Shown in pieces: positions 33,401 through 37,910 of a stretch of DNA of 64,000 nt. The stretch's first letter is position 1, and every line of letters starts with the position of its first letter. The notes under the pieces were generated by a model, which saw only the letters and a program-made list of their open reading frames with translations, had not been told where the DNA came from and made no database searches. The position numbers were made by a program, and so were the translations under genes. Source of the DNA: Mesorhabditis belari (taxonomy: Eukaryota > Nematoda > Chromadorea > Rhabditida > Rhabditidae); NCBI GenBank assembly GCA_958450365.1, contig CAUEEP010000910.1, positions 777,001-841,000 on the forward strand, given 5' to 3'.

Positions 33401-33408
33401 CGTCGCAT
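1..33408 (-). CDS. epi-1: Laminin alpha chain, epi-1/alpha-3/5 type (71 exons, 3' end outside window)
   Basis: Secreted alpha subunit of the laminin heterotrimer, which polymerises through its LN domain and binds cell receptors through LG domains in basement membranes. Seventy-one exons, each bounded by AG/GT and joined in matching phase, give 8789 coding nt (about 2,930 residues) with no internal stop. Domain order: signal peptide, LN (to about residue 292), LE run (about 293-835), cysteine-poor domain-IV-like block (about 836-1390), LE run (to about 1610), L4 (about 1613-1795), LE run (to about 2130), coiled coil (to about 2670), LG1 and start of LG2. LN-LE-L4b-LE-L4-LE-coil-LG is the alpha-3/5 architecture, assigned in C. 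elegans to EPI-1 rather than LAM-3. Known EPI-1 is roughly 700 residues longer, consistent with the missing LG domains lying left of position 1. The start is the ATG opening [15 protein letters not shown], a clear signal peptide. Family assignment is very secure; epi-1 orthology is inference from domain order. Confidence 0.95.
592..1133. repeat. Palindromic MITE flanked by 110-bp direct repeats
   Basis: A palindrome centred near 875 (arms about 775-985, including TTTAGCATTAACTAGTGCTT and its complement) sits between two direct copies of a sequence ending AGTGAAACGGCCCCCTATC (592-703 and 1024-1133). The same palindromic core recurs at 2600-2720, 2950-3170 and 40785-40890. Confidence 0.7.
1164..1660. 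mobile_element. MITE half-copy invaded by a SINE-like, tRNA-headed repeat
   Basis: From 1164 the sequence begins TACCGTAAATATTCTAATAG, followed by GAGCGTCGCG and the shared MITE body, and stops near 1320. There a second repeat begins with a minus-strand tRNA-like module (about 1390-1460; A-box-like ATGGTCGAAT, B-box-like AGTTCGATCC) and plus-strand TTTAGCAAAAACGG and TTCTGTGTCGAATGGTAT blocks. The latter blocks recur at 26880-26990. Confidence 0.6.
2484..3272. mobile_element. Two tandem MITE copies with TACGGTAAATATTCTAATAG-type ends
   Basis: A right-truncated copy (2484-2820) is followed by a complete palindromic copy (about 2836-3272) whose ends read AACGTAAAAACTCTAATAG and CTATTAGAATATTTACGGTA. 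Both contain GAGCGTCGCG-like blocks and the TTAACTAGTGCTTAGAAC core. They lie in the laminin intron between exons 3415-3322 and 2293-2146. Confidence 0.7.
3512..8465 (-). CDS. epi-1: Laminin alpha segment 7: coiled-coil domains II/I (13 exons)
   Basis: Exons 8465-8312, 8266-8150, 7777-7563, 7454-7358, 6615-6508, 6458-6321, 6272-6150, 5894-5757, 5310-5134, 5089-4973, 3950-3858, 3788-3677 and 3573-3512. The translation is rich in K/E/Q/A with heptad-like hydrophobics (for example [20 protein letters not shown] and [20 protein letters not shown]). It forms the triple coiled coil with beta and gamma chains. The last exon ends [17 protein letters not shown], the conserved junction into LG1. Family sequence is weakly conserved here, so support comes mainly from phase continuity and the flanking domains. 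Confidence 0.9.
4020..4185 (+). repeat. CTTT-rich microsatellite and tRNA-like sequence
   Basis: A (CTTT)n-like run at 4025-4085 is followed by a tRNA-like stretch (about 4116-4185) with TAGCTCAGTGGTTAGAG as an A box and GGGCTCAATCCCC as a B box. The ends do not pair as an acceptor stem, so it is a tRNA-derived remnant rather than a functional gene. Confidence 0.45.
4318..4455. repeat. 14-bp minisatellite (GGTCAGAACTGGTT)
   Basis: About nine tandem copies of a 14-bp unit in a laminin intron. Confidence 0.85.
4657..4959. mobile_element. Non-autonomous element with about 75-bp inverted repeats
   Basis: The arms start GTTCAATAATTACCCGAACT at the left and are matched in reverse at 4880-4952, ending ATTGAACACCCTGTA. 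The centre is AT-rich. The CAGGGTG end recalls the other CAGGGTG-ended elements in this window. Confidence 0.6.
6781..7288 (+). mobile_element. DIRS/PAT-like reverse transcriptase fragment
   Basis: A continuous plus-strand frame encodes [74 protein letters not shown] and [10 protein letters not shown]. These are RT motifs including the YLDD active site, with the HFKM and LPFGL-xx-PRVFTK signature of DIRS-class elements. The piece stops at TAA after EYLGI, so RNase H, the tyrosine recombinase and gag are absent. It sits antisense in the laminin intron between exons 7454-7358 and 6615-6508. Insertion looks fairly recent because the frame is intact. Confidence 0.8.
8664..13183 (-). CDS. epi-1: Laminin alpha segment 6: third LE run (8 exons)
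   Basis: Exons 13183-13092 (shared with L4), 11317-11159, 11053-10890, 10301-10189, 10058-9998, 9921-9753, 9144-8994 and 8808-8664. LE modules start [52 protein letters not shown] and [13 protein letters not shown]. The run ends [12 protein letters not shown], the usual transition from the last LE to the coiled coil. The long intron 11318-13091 carries two TACCGTA-type MITEs and a degenerate mariner-like piece. Confidence 0.92.
8842..8975. repeat. 15-bp minisatellite (ATGGGTATAAGGCTC)
   Basis: About nine units in the intron between exons 9144-8994 and 8808-8664. It makes a spurious repetitive open frame at 8847-9176. Confidence 0.85.
9243..9640. repeat. GC-box palindromic repeat, copy 1
   Basis: Inverted blocks containing CCTTTGCCATTAGCAACCCA and GAGCTCAAATATCTTGGTGT appear in both orientations around GGGGCGGGGCTCGTATAAAAG (9447 on, first 20 bases GGGGCGGGGCTCGTATAAAA). 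Related copies lie at 20050-20450 and 52545-52960. Confidence 0.7.
10095..10165. repeat. 9-bp tandem repeat (TTTAATGGT)
   Basis: Seven to eight units in a laminin intron. Confidence 0.85.
10378..10602. repeat. 21-bp minisatellite (GCCCTGTAAAGGAAGTAAAG type)
   Basis: About ten 21-bp units. All three frames examined stay open because the period is a multiple of three, giving artificial SPVKEVK-like and CKGSKEP-like proteins; it lies inside the intron between laminin exons 11053-10890 and 10301-10189. Confidence 0.85.
11434..11570 (-). repeat. SINE-like tail copy
   Basis: Reverse complement of the tail near 37330-37450: shares TGAGCCATAAACCATTCGAC / CGCAGAATTACACGCTG blocks (as GTAAAATTCTGTGTCGTATG in the other copy). 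No tRNA head is obvious. Confidence 0.5.
11917..12456. mobile_element. Two tandem copies of a 220-bp TACCGTA-type MITE
   Basis: Copies at about 11917-12145 and 12237-12456 have inverted ends of the type CCGTATTTTCTCTAATAGTA followed by GTGCACCC, and share ATCTCATCGTCAGCTACATT. A third copy lies at 32845-33052. Confidence 0.75.
12576..13030. mobile_element. Degenerate relative of the 54.9-kb mariner-type MITE
   Basis: Shares AAGTCTTTTC, TTTTTCGTACTTCTGTTAAA, CAAGCAAATTCGAGAGTGAA and the 3' half (TTGACTACCCGACTTCA, ATTGGTGCATTTGT) with 54885-55404, but lacks both clean TTAGGTTG ends. Confidence 0.6.
13092..15685 (-). CDS. epi-1: Laminin alpha segment 5: laminin IV (L4) domain (4 exons)
   Basis: Exons 15685-15518, 14578-14417, 13481-13340 and 13183-13092. 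The domain is inserted inside an LE module: it follows CFGVTDRC and ends [16 protein letters not shown], the classic L4-to-LE exit. Internal landmarks are [19 protein letters not shown] (core strand plus SYG), VTADFWAPE and the helix [19 protein letters not shown]. The three introns inside this domain carry the Tc1/mariner-like element (14683-15504), a near-perfect palindrome (14061-14348) and a CAGGGTGA-ended MITE (13499-13780), so each coding stretch is separated by transposon DNA. Confidence 0.92.
13499..13780. mobile_element. CAGGGTGATC-ended MITE with internal tandem repeat
   Basis: The left end GGGTGATCTAAAAGTTG and the right end (CAACTTTTTACTC... on the reverse, closing ATCACCCTGT) are inverted repeats of about 60 bp. 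The centre has repeats of AGCTGCCAGTGATTTTA. It lies in an L4-domain intron of the laminin gene. Confidence 0.7.
14061..14348. mobile_element. Near-perfect 290-bp palindromic MITE
   Basis: Arms of about 130 bp start TACCGTATTTCTTCGAATAG and meet around 14205; GAGCCATTTTCCAGCCCTAT and its complement are next to the centre. Almost no mismatches are visible between arms, which suggests a recent origin or gene conversion. Confidence 0.85.
14683..15504 (+). mobile_element. Tc1/mariner-type transposon with degenerate transposase and internal minisatellite
   Basis: Ends CAGGGTGGGCCAAA(A)GT are inverted and flanked by TA on both sides, the Tc1/mariner target duplication. The left part (14700-14940) keeps transposase-like HTH coding remnants ([23 protein letters not shown]) and the right part keeps [18 protein letters not shown] before a stop. 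The middle, where the DDE core should be, is replaced by about ten units of a 27-bp repeat (GAAGAGCTGGATCTCCTATA core) at 15000-15300. The element fills nearly the whole intron between laminin exons 15685-15518 and 14578-14417. Confidence 0.8.
15748..18145 (-). CDS. epi-1: Laminin alpha segment 4: second LE run (6 exons)
   Basis: Exons 18145-18051 (shared with the block before), 17975-17859, 17441-17354, 17192-17116, 16923-16803 and 15952-15748. LE modules start [27 protein letters not shown] and [11 protein letters not shown]. The last exon ends [15 protein letters not shown], the half-LE that conventionally precedes an inserted L4 domain. Exon 17192-17116 uses the donor GTACTG, as does a coiled-coil exon, so this gene tolerates weak donors. 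Confidence 0.92.
16090..16175 (+). pseudogene. tRNA-like sequence
   Basis: GAGCTTGGTAGAGC resembles a D arm, TCGC-CCGGTGA-GCGA an anticodon arm and GCGGGTTCGAATCCCG a perfect B box/T arm. The 5' side does not pair with GGCGCCG at the 3' side, so the acceptor stem is missing. It is likely the head of a SINE or a tRNA pseudogene in the intron before exon 15952-15748. Confidence 0.45.
18051..24955 (-). CDS. epi-1: Laminin alpha segment 3: cysteine-poor domain-IV-like block (L4b type, 14 exons)
   Basis: Exons 24955-24876, 24825-24662, 23964-23825, 23636-23415, 23306-23220, 23108-22963, 22847-22682, 22602-22536, 21452-21337, 21115-20989, 20812-20736, 19576-19502, 19348-19233 and 18145-18051. The block opens with YEAEDG, contains the paired beta-rich phrases [14 protein letters not shown] and [14 protein letters not shown] (two related copies of one fold), then [16 protein letters not shown], and closes with DFVEQCK and [22 protein letters not shown], which leads into the next LE. 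This is the region that separates alpha-3/5 chains and insect LanA from alpha-1/2 chains. An acidic insert ([14 protein letters not shown], then EEKELEK) in exon 23636-23415 may be lineage specific; its 3' donor GTGGAT is not the only possible one. Confidence 0.88.
18148..18416. mobile_element. TACCGTA-type MITE, second subfamily
   Basis: Ends are TACCGTAAATACTCTAATAG plus AACGCCA at the left and the inverse (TGGCGTTCTATTAAAGTATT) at the right, with GTACAGTCGCGTAGTCTAAC in both arms. The left end begins three bases outside the 5' boundary of laminin exon 18145-18051, effectively supplying the upstream intron sequence next to its acceptor. A right-end fragment lies at 19108-19165 and a full relative at 57372-57642. 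Confidence 0.75.
18417..19230. other. Laminin intron remainder
   Basis: AT-rich DNA without recognisable coding content; only a MITE right-end fragment at 19108-19165 (GACTACGCGACTGTACGAG) stands out. Confidence 0.5.
20050..20450. repeat. GC-box palindromic repeat, copy 2
   Basis: Inverted blocks with TTTGAGCTCAAATATCTCGA and AATTGGACAGTCCAACACCT flank GGGGGCGGGGCGTGTATAGA. Same family as 9243-9640 and 52545-52960. Confidence 0.7.
21704..21785 (+). pseudogene. tRNA-like sequence
   Basis: GATGGCCTAGGGCTTAG (A box) and CTGGTTCAATTCCCC (B box) are correctly spaced, but the outer ends do not pair. It is followed by a TTTTGTTT-rich tail, as expected for a SINE. Confidence 0.45.
21937..22160. repeat. 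15-bp minisatellite (AATATCCCAATGAAC)
   Basis: About fifteen units in the laminin intron between exons 22602-22536 and 21452-21337; both strands stay open across it. Confidence 0.9.
23665..23800. repeat. CAAGTA-type hexamer tandem repeat
   Basis: Irregular mixture of AAGTAC and AAGTATC units in the intron between laminin exons 23964-23825 and 23636-23415. Confidence 0.85.
25076..30638 (-). CDS. epi-1: Laminin alpha segment 2: first LE (laminin EGF-like) run (15 exons)
   Basis: Exons 30638-30529, 30408-30305, 29993-29875, 29702-29582, 29498-29432, 28050-27969, 27876-27780, 27699-27562, 27385-27248, 27209-27109, 26209-26117, 26074-25943, 25881-25770, 25606-25448 and 25218-25076. About eleven LE modules are visible as CxC starts, each followed by GxC, CxxC and a GY/GF-containing loop: [105 protein letters not shown]. 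The last exon ends with [10 protein letters not shown], the conserved entry into the following domain. LE runs form the rigid short arm. Confidence 0.93.
25325..25440. repeat. GATTCTCGATTCTTAT-type tandem repeat
   Basis: Irregular array immediately 3' (gene sense) of laminin exon 25606-25448. Confidence 0.75.
26325..27001. mobile_element. Fold-back element with two opposed tRNA-like modules
   Basis: Outer blocks are inverted: GACAAGTGGCTGAGCCGACC at the left against GGCTCAGCCAGTTGACTTGC at the right, with CCCATTCGACG against CGTCGAATGG further in. Inside lie a minus-strand tRNA-like head (about 26560-26640) and a plus-strand one (about 26766-26825: CCGTGGTCGAGTGGTACAG, anticodon-like arm CTCG-TTTCCAG-CGAG, B box CGGTTCGATT). 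The anticodon position reads TCC (Gly-like). It sits in the laminin intron between exons 27209-27109 and 26209-26117. Confidence 0.6.
28090..29354 (+). mobile_element. pogo/Tigger-type DNA transposon, decayed, with charged minisatellite
   Basis: Ends CAGTCAACTCTCGATTTA (left) and CAGACAAACCTCGATTTA (right, reverse strand) are inverted and flanked by TA. Coding remnants include [14 protein letters not shown] (start of a CENP-B/Psq-type HTH) at about 28456 and a 3' segment with [26 protein letters not shown] and ALSVIGDFF, like the tail of Tigger transposases. Between them a 12-bp array (about 28590-28800) encodes EPKG/EPKE units. The whole element lies in the laminin intron between exons 29498-29432 and 28050-27969. 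Confidence 0.7.
30097..30175 (+). pseudogene. tRNA-like sequence with pairing ends and long variable region
   Basis: GGGCGGT at the 5' end can pair over seven positions with GTCGCCC at the 3' end; GGGGATAGTG and CGGGTTCGATTCC match A and B boxes. The anticodon stem cannot be formed cleanly. Leucine/serine-like long variable region. Probably a pseudogene or SINE head in a laminin intron. Confidence 0.4.
30841..33408 (-). CDS. epi-1: Laminin alpha segment 1: signal peptide and LN domain (6 exons)
   Basis: Exons 33408-33243, 33181-33075, 32599-32447, 32401-32261, 31271-31176 and 31014-30841. After the signal peptide ([15 protein letters not shown]) comes the alpha-chain hallmark ATSTCGE, then [44 protein letters not shown] and the FG and PLENAE motifs that define the LN polymerisation domain; it ends with [10 protein letters not shown] and [11 protein letters not shown] (shared with the next exon). 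The usual CDYCD segment reads [10 protein letters not shown] here. The intron between exons 2 and 3 holds a TACCGTA-type MITE and a tRNA-like sequence; the 890-bp fold-back element at 31302-32191 fills most of the intron between exons 4 and 5. Confidence 0.93.
31028..31130. repeat. 21-bp minisatellite (CAGTTTAATTGTTACCTTAT type)
   Basis: About five near-identical units directly upstream (gene sense) of laminin exon 31014-30841. Confidence 0.9.
31302..32191. mobile_element. 890-bp palindromic element with mariner-type ends and paired tRNA-like modules
   Basis: The arms start TTAGGTTGGGAAGAAAGTC and are nearly identical in reverse to the right end, with TA on both outer sides, as for mariner-family elements. 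Each arm contains a tRNA-like block with GAGGGTCGAGGGTTCGACTC (first 20 bases; then CGGCGCACG) in opposite orientation, so the two modules point outward from... a shared centre near 31745. The open frames [28 protein letters not shown] on opposite strands are simply the two arms. Confidence 0.75.
32645..32720 (+). pseudogene. tRNA-like sequence
   Basis: GGCATGGCCGAATGGCTAGG (A box of Ser/Leu type) and AAGGCTTCAATCCC (B box) at proper spacing; the anticodon arm is not well formed. It lies in a laminin intron. Confidence 0.4.
32845..33052. mobile_element. TACCGTA-type MITE, third copy of the 220-bp subfamily
   Basis: Ends ATACCGTTCTCTAATAGTAG and CTACTATTAGAGAAAAGCCG are inverted; the body shares GTAGCTGACGATGAGATCTA with the copies at 11917-12456 in reverse orientation. 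It abuts laminin exon 33181-33075. Confidence 0.75.
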
Positions 33409-33424
33409 TGGAATCGGGTTCCTG
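33409..33424 (-). promoter_or_regulatory. 3' splice site just upstream of the laminin start codon
   Basis: On the minus strand the sequence CATTTCCAG ends at 33422, only 13 bases before the laminin ATG. It can serve either an SL1-type trans-splice or a cis-splice from an upstream 5' exon. No TATA box or obvious core promoter is next to it, which favours one of these two arrangements. Confidence 0.55.
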
Positions 33425-34459
33425 GAAATGGATGGAATTGAAGTTAAAGATAAGAATAAGAGTTGAAAAATGAAATGAAAATGGAAAGTCATCATTTAGA
33501 ATCTAATTTACATCAAAACTCTTGTTCCAAGAAAAAATTAGAACTGGTAAGCTTGATAAAAGATCAACTAGGTCTAAAATCTTTAACTTTAATAAATTAA
33601 GACTTTTATAAGTCAAGACAAGACTAGTTTTGCTAATATTTTGATTTTGAGTTTATTCAAGGCAACAACAATCGAAAATTGACAGGAAATGGAACGATGC
33701 TGCAGAAGTGACTTGCGAATTATTTCTGAATACTGACTCAGACTAAAGAAAGCCTCCAGCTACCGTAACCCGACTAAAGAATTTTCTAAAGACTCTACAG
33801 TAGCTTTGATCTTTGTAAATCTATATTGTTGTATACGGTTAATTACTAGAGCTAGGGTTACGGCAGCTGTAACTGGTAACGCTGTAACAGCTGTAACGGT
33901 TTAAAGTGTCTACTCGGGAAAGTTTGCAAGTGAAAGTCTAAAAGGGAAAAGTTTTCTATTGATTGCCTAGAATATTGGTAAAAGTTTGTTATTGCAGAAA
34001 ATAGAAACCGGTGGGGTCACCAGAAATGGTATCAGTGGATGGGGCGACTCTCCTCCACTGGGTCACCCAACAAAAAGCAAAGAGAACCAAGAAACCATTG
34101 ATATTGCCATTGGCACCTTAAAGTGGAAAGGGAAAAAAGGAGTATCTGATAACTGTGGGTCATCGGGGAAAGTGGGAAAGAATTCGAGAAAGAGTTCTCG
34201 AGCAAAGTCTGACCTTTTTCTCTCTCTTTCTTGGCTCTGACCCTCCGATTGCTGTGTAAGAATCGAATGCTCTAATGAGACGAAAAAAGATCTGCCGGTG
34301 GATTAATGGGTGTCTATGTTGAGAGATAAAAGCTTGAGTGTTCAACTTAAATAGAAAAATAAAACAAATCTATTGAGTGATTGAAAGTTTCAAGTTCAAG
34401 TTCAAAGTTTCACGATCAAATTCTGTAATTAGTTGAAATTTCAACTTAAAATACAGCTA

Positions 34460-34645
34460 CTCAGATGAATTTACATTAGGGACACAAGCTACATTAGGGA
34501 CACAAGCTACGTTAGGGACACAAGCTACGTTAGGGACACAAGCTACATTAGGGACAACAAGCTACGTTAGGGACACAAGCTACGTTAGGACACAAGCTAC
34601 GTTAGGACACAAGCTACGTTAGGACACAAGCTACATTAGGACACA
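34460..34645. repeat. 17-18-bp minisatellite (GGGACACAAGCTACGTTA)
   Basis: About ten units upstream of the laminin gene. Confidence 0.9.
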
Positions 34646-35639
34646 AAAAAGTAACAACTTGTTAAATTTGGAAACGTTTGCTGAAAATTCTAAAGCTTTT
34701 CTCAGCTAATGTAGTCTGATCCATTTCTCCTACCGTATTCTGCACTGATTTTACATTAACAGCTTCTCAGTTAGTCTATGTAGACTTTTACATGTCTATG
34801 TAGACTTTACAAGCGTGCCAGTTATTACGGTAACTGAGTTACTGGTTACGGTAGTTTGTGCAAGTTTTTAAAACGTCTACTCGCCTCAAAAACGATCAAA
34901 AGTATTGCTAATCGACGATGAAAAGGTACTGGTCTCGAGAATTAAGCCATAAAATAAAAAAGCCATTATGATTCAAGTAAACCGTGTGCCAAACTTTCAA
35001 AAATCTATAGCAAATGATAGATGAAACGATTGCTGGCCCAGCCAGGAATGAGAGGGGACATCTGGTACCGTCTCCCCTCCACCTCCACTAAATCTTGCAC
35101 ATCTTTTTCCCCCCTTTCTTTTTGCTCATTTCTTTTTGCTCATTTCTTTTCCTTGCTCTTTTCCTTTCGTTTTCCCCGAACACAGCTGCGCAATACCGGC
35201 TTGGGGCTAGGGAAAAAGAAGTTTTGCGATTTGTGAGACCAAAAAACTTTCTTTTAGATCCACATCTGGGAATGTGGTTTCTAGAAAAAAGCCTTCAAAT
35301 CGATTCAAAAATGAATCGATTATTTTAATACGAAATTAAAAACATATAACTTCTTGAAAGGGAAACTGTTAATGAGCTTTCTAATCTTTCTAGTCTTTCT
35401 AGTCTTTCTCCTTTCTCCTGAAGCCCTGAAGAAGTCTTTCTAGCGTGGCCTTTTGTGGCCTTTTGGCCTTTTGTGTTGTGAAAAAGAAAAGTTTGAACAA
35501 AAGTTCAAAAGTTATTCGATCGTGACCCGTCCAAGGCATTCTAAAGGATAGAGTTTGATCTAGAAAAAAGGATACAAGCGATAAGAAGGAGATCTTTTAA
35601 GTTTTGCGAAGTGAAGCCTTTTGTGGCGATCAATGGGAT

Positions 35640-35765
35640 CGCTCAGTGGCGCCTCAATGGCCTTTTGTGGCGCCTCAATGGCCTTTTGTGGCGCCTCAGT
35701 GGCCTTTTGTGGCTCAGTGGCGCCTCAGTAGCCTTTTAGGCCCCTCAGTGGCCTTTTGTGGCGAT
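35640..35765. repeat. 21-bp minisatellite (GGCCTTTTGTGGCGCCTCAA type)
   Basis: About five to six imperfect units, upstream of the laminin gene. Confidence 0.85.
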
Positions 35766-36109
35766 CAGTGGGATCACTCTAAAATCAGGAAAGATTCGGG
35801 GAAAATCAATTCGCTAAATCAATCCGCTAAATCTAGAGCCAATTTGCATTCAACAATTACCACAAATCCAATAGAATAACTTCAACTTATAGGCAATCTT
35901 CTATCAGACTAGAATCTAGGTATTTGTCGAATTACTCTACCAGACAGGTAGTACCGTAGCTGTTAAAGGAAAACTAGGCATTTAAGCTAAGGGAAGCTTT
36001 TTCAGAGTGAGTTTTTCGCTCTAAACTTGGAATTTAACATTTAACAATACAATAAATTTGATAAACGAAAACAATAATCAGCATTTAGCTAAAAATCGTA
36101 TCACCGCAC

Positions 36110-36138
36110 CTCATATTGTTATGTTTTTGCGGTGCCAT
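36110..36138 (-). other. Possible upstream first coding exon of the laminin gene
   Basis: The minus strand holds an ATG at 36138 followed by MAPQKHNNM and AG|GTGCGG. Spliced to the acceptor at 33422 it would read in frame through RNPIPM into the signal peptide. The phase match has a one-in-three chance of being accidental and the donor is not strong, so this may instead be 5' untranslated sequence or nothing. The pyrimidine/purine-biased stretch at 36150-36260, including TGAGTCA, could be promoter DNA. Confidence 0.25.
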
Positions 36139-36609
36139 CGTCGCATTTGGATGAGAGAGCTTTTCTTTTCTCATCGGATCGAGTGACTCATCTTCTTTTT
36201 CTTTCCTCGATTGATTCATTGGGTCTCATCTTTCTTTTCTCCAAAAGTCATCCAGACAGAGACATTACAATTTCATTGGAAGTTTAGAGTAAAGAGATAA
36301 TTTGAGTGACTTTGAGTCACAAAAGTGACTATGAATCACAAAAGTCAGCATTGCAAAAGGTTTTTGGATGCTTTTGTGTTCAAAATGGTAAACGTATCCT
36401 TTTTGGTGAGCTCTGGATACCAATTTGTTGTTTTCTTAACGAACTATTGTAGAGTTTTGCATTGCGATTCGAAATTTGTAACCACAATTCGCGAATCAGC
36501 GTGAAATTGAGCTAAAAGTCTAATCTTTCTTTATCATTGTGGCAAGGGTTTGAACAGAAATCCATGCACCAGCTAGGAAATGTTTACAACTTTAAATGGG
36601 AACAGAACA

Positions 36610-36830
36610 GCCATCATAACTCGGTCCGTTTGCCATTGACAATCTACGAATTTTGCTTGTACCTTGATCGGGTTTTCTTTGAAAAACGTTGAATCTTCTT
36701 TCATTCAACTCGAAATCAAATTTTCTATCGAATGAAAGTAAATTCAACGTTTTTGCAAACAAACTAAGAAAAGATACGAGCTAAATGCGTAGATTGCCAA
36801 CGGCAAACGGACCGAAAAAGGGGCAGAGTT
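36610..36830. repeat. Inverted repeat with GTCCGTTTGCCATTG / TTGCCAACGGCAAACGGACC arms
   Basis: The ends are related by inversion and resemble the AACGGCAAAAG family near 50.5-51.1 kb. Confidence 0.55.
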
Positions 36831-37079
36831 AACAATAGGGTCACTTATGAGAATAAGTTGTTACTGTAAAAAAAATAGAGGGTATGTTTTTCACCTGGGC
36901 AAATATTTCCGAACTGACTCAAGACCCGTTTTTGTCCGCTTTCGTCCGTTTTCCTAAACGAGAAGAAGCTGGCAAACAAATTTGAAAGTCAAATTCAAAA
37001 ACAAGTCAAATTAGAGGCCAAAAATCAGTTCCTATCTAAGGTTTCTTTCATCGTCTCGAGTCTATATAACGCTTCTTTC

Positions 37080-37910
37080 ACCGTCAGCCTCTGTGAGCTT
37101 GTGCTGTAGTGGATAAGAGTCTTGTTCCCGAAACAACCTGTTAAGTTTTTGCTCGACTTCGAACCCTTCCTTTTGTTTTCATTTTGTTTTGATGTTTTTG
37201 TTTAAATTCGTTAATTTTATAATAAGTATCATGACATGTTTTAATTGATAACAAACAAAATAACAAAAAAAATAACATATGTGGAAGAAATCCATAAAGT
37301 AAATGAAACATAATTTAACATTACATCTTGCACAACAAGCATAAATTTTGCAAAAACGGATAGCAGCATTGGAAACAGCGTAAAATTCTGTGTCGTATGG
37401 TACATGGCTCATGTCATTTGGCCACCTCAGCCTTGTGACTTTCCCTTAGTCATGATTGAACTGCATTCCCCTCACTATGAGCTAGGTCTATTCTAAAAGT
37501 CACCTATTTTACCATACTCGAACCGCCAGTTTACATTTGATAAATCTACCCACTTTTTTGTTTCCTTGCACCAGAGTACGCAAGCTACCAGCTTCCAAAA
37601 AGAAAGCGGTTACTTGGCATCGTGTCATTTGGCCACCTCAGCCTTGTGACCTTCGCTTGGAAATCTATCCACTTGAAGGTCGAAAAGGAAGAAACAACAG
37701 ATTGACGACAATCTGGAGCAGCACTGTGAAACGACTTTAAACAACAAAGAAGGCCTAACAGAGCTGCAAAATCTGGTCATTTGGCCACCTCAGCCTTGTG
37801 ACCTTCGCTTGTAAATCTACCCACTTTTTTTGTTTCGTTGTCCAGGAGTACGCCAGCTACCAGCTTCCAAAAAAGAAAGCGTTCATTTGGCATCGTTCAT
37901 TTGGCATCTA
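37080..37910. repeat. SINE-like repeat and tandem duplicated block
   Basis: A tRNA-like stretch (37090-37165; TGTGCTGTAGTGGATAAGAG and CGACTTCGAACCCTTCC) precedes a tail with TAAAATTCTGTGTCGTATGG. The phrase GGCCACCTCAGCCTTGTGAC occurs at about 37421, 37629 and 37785, and a block with ACGCAAGCTACCAGCTTCCA is repeated at 37575-37660 and 37845-37905. Confidence 0.6.
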
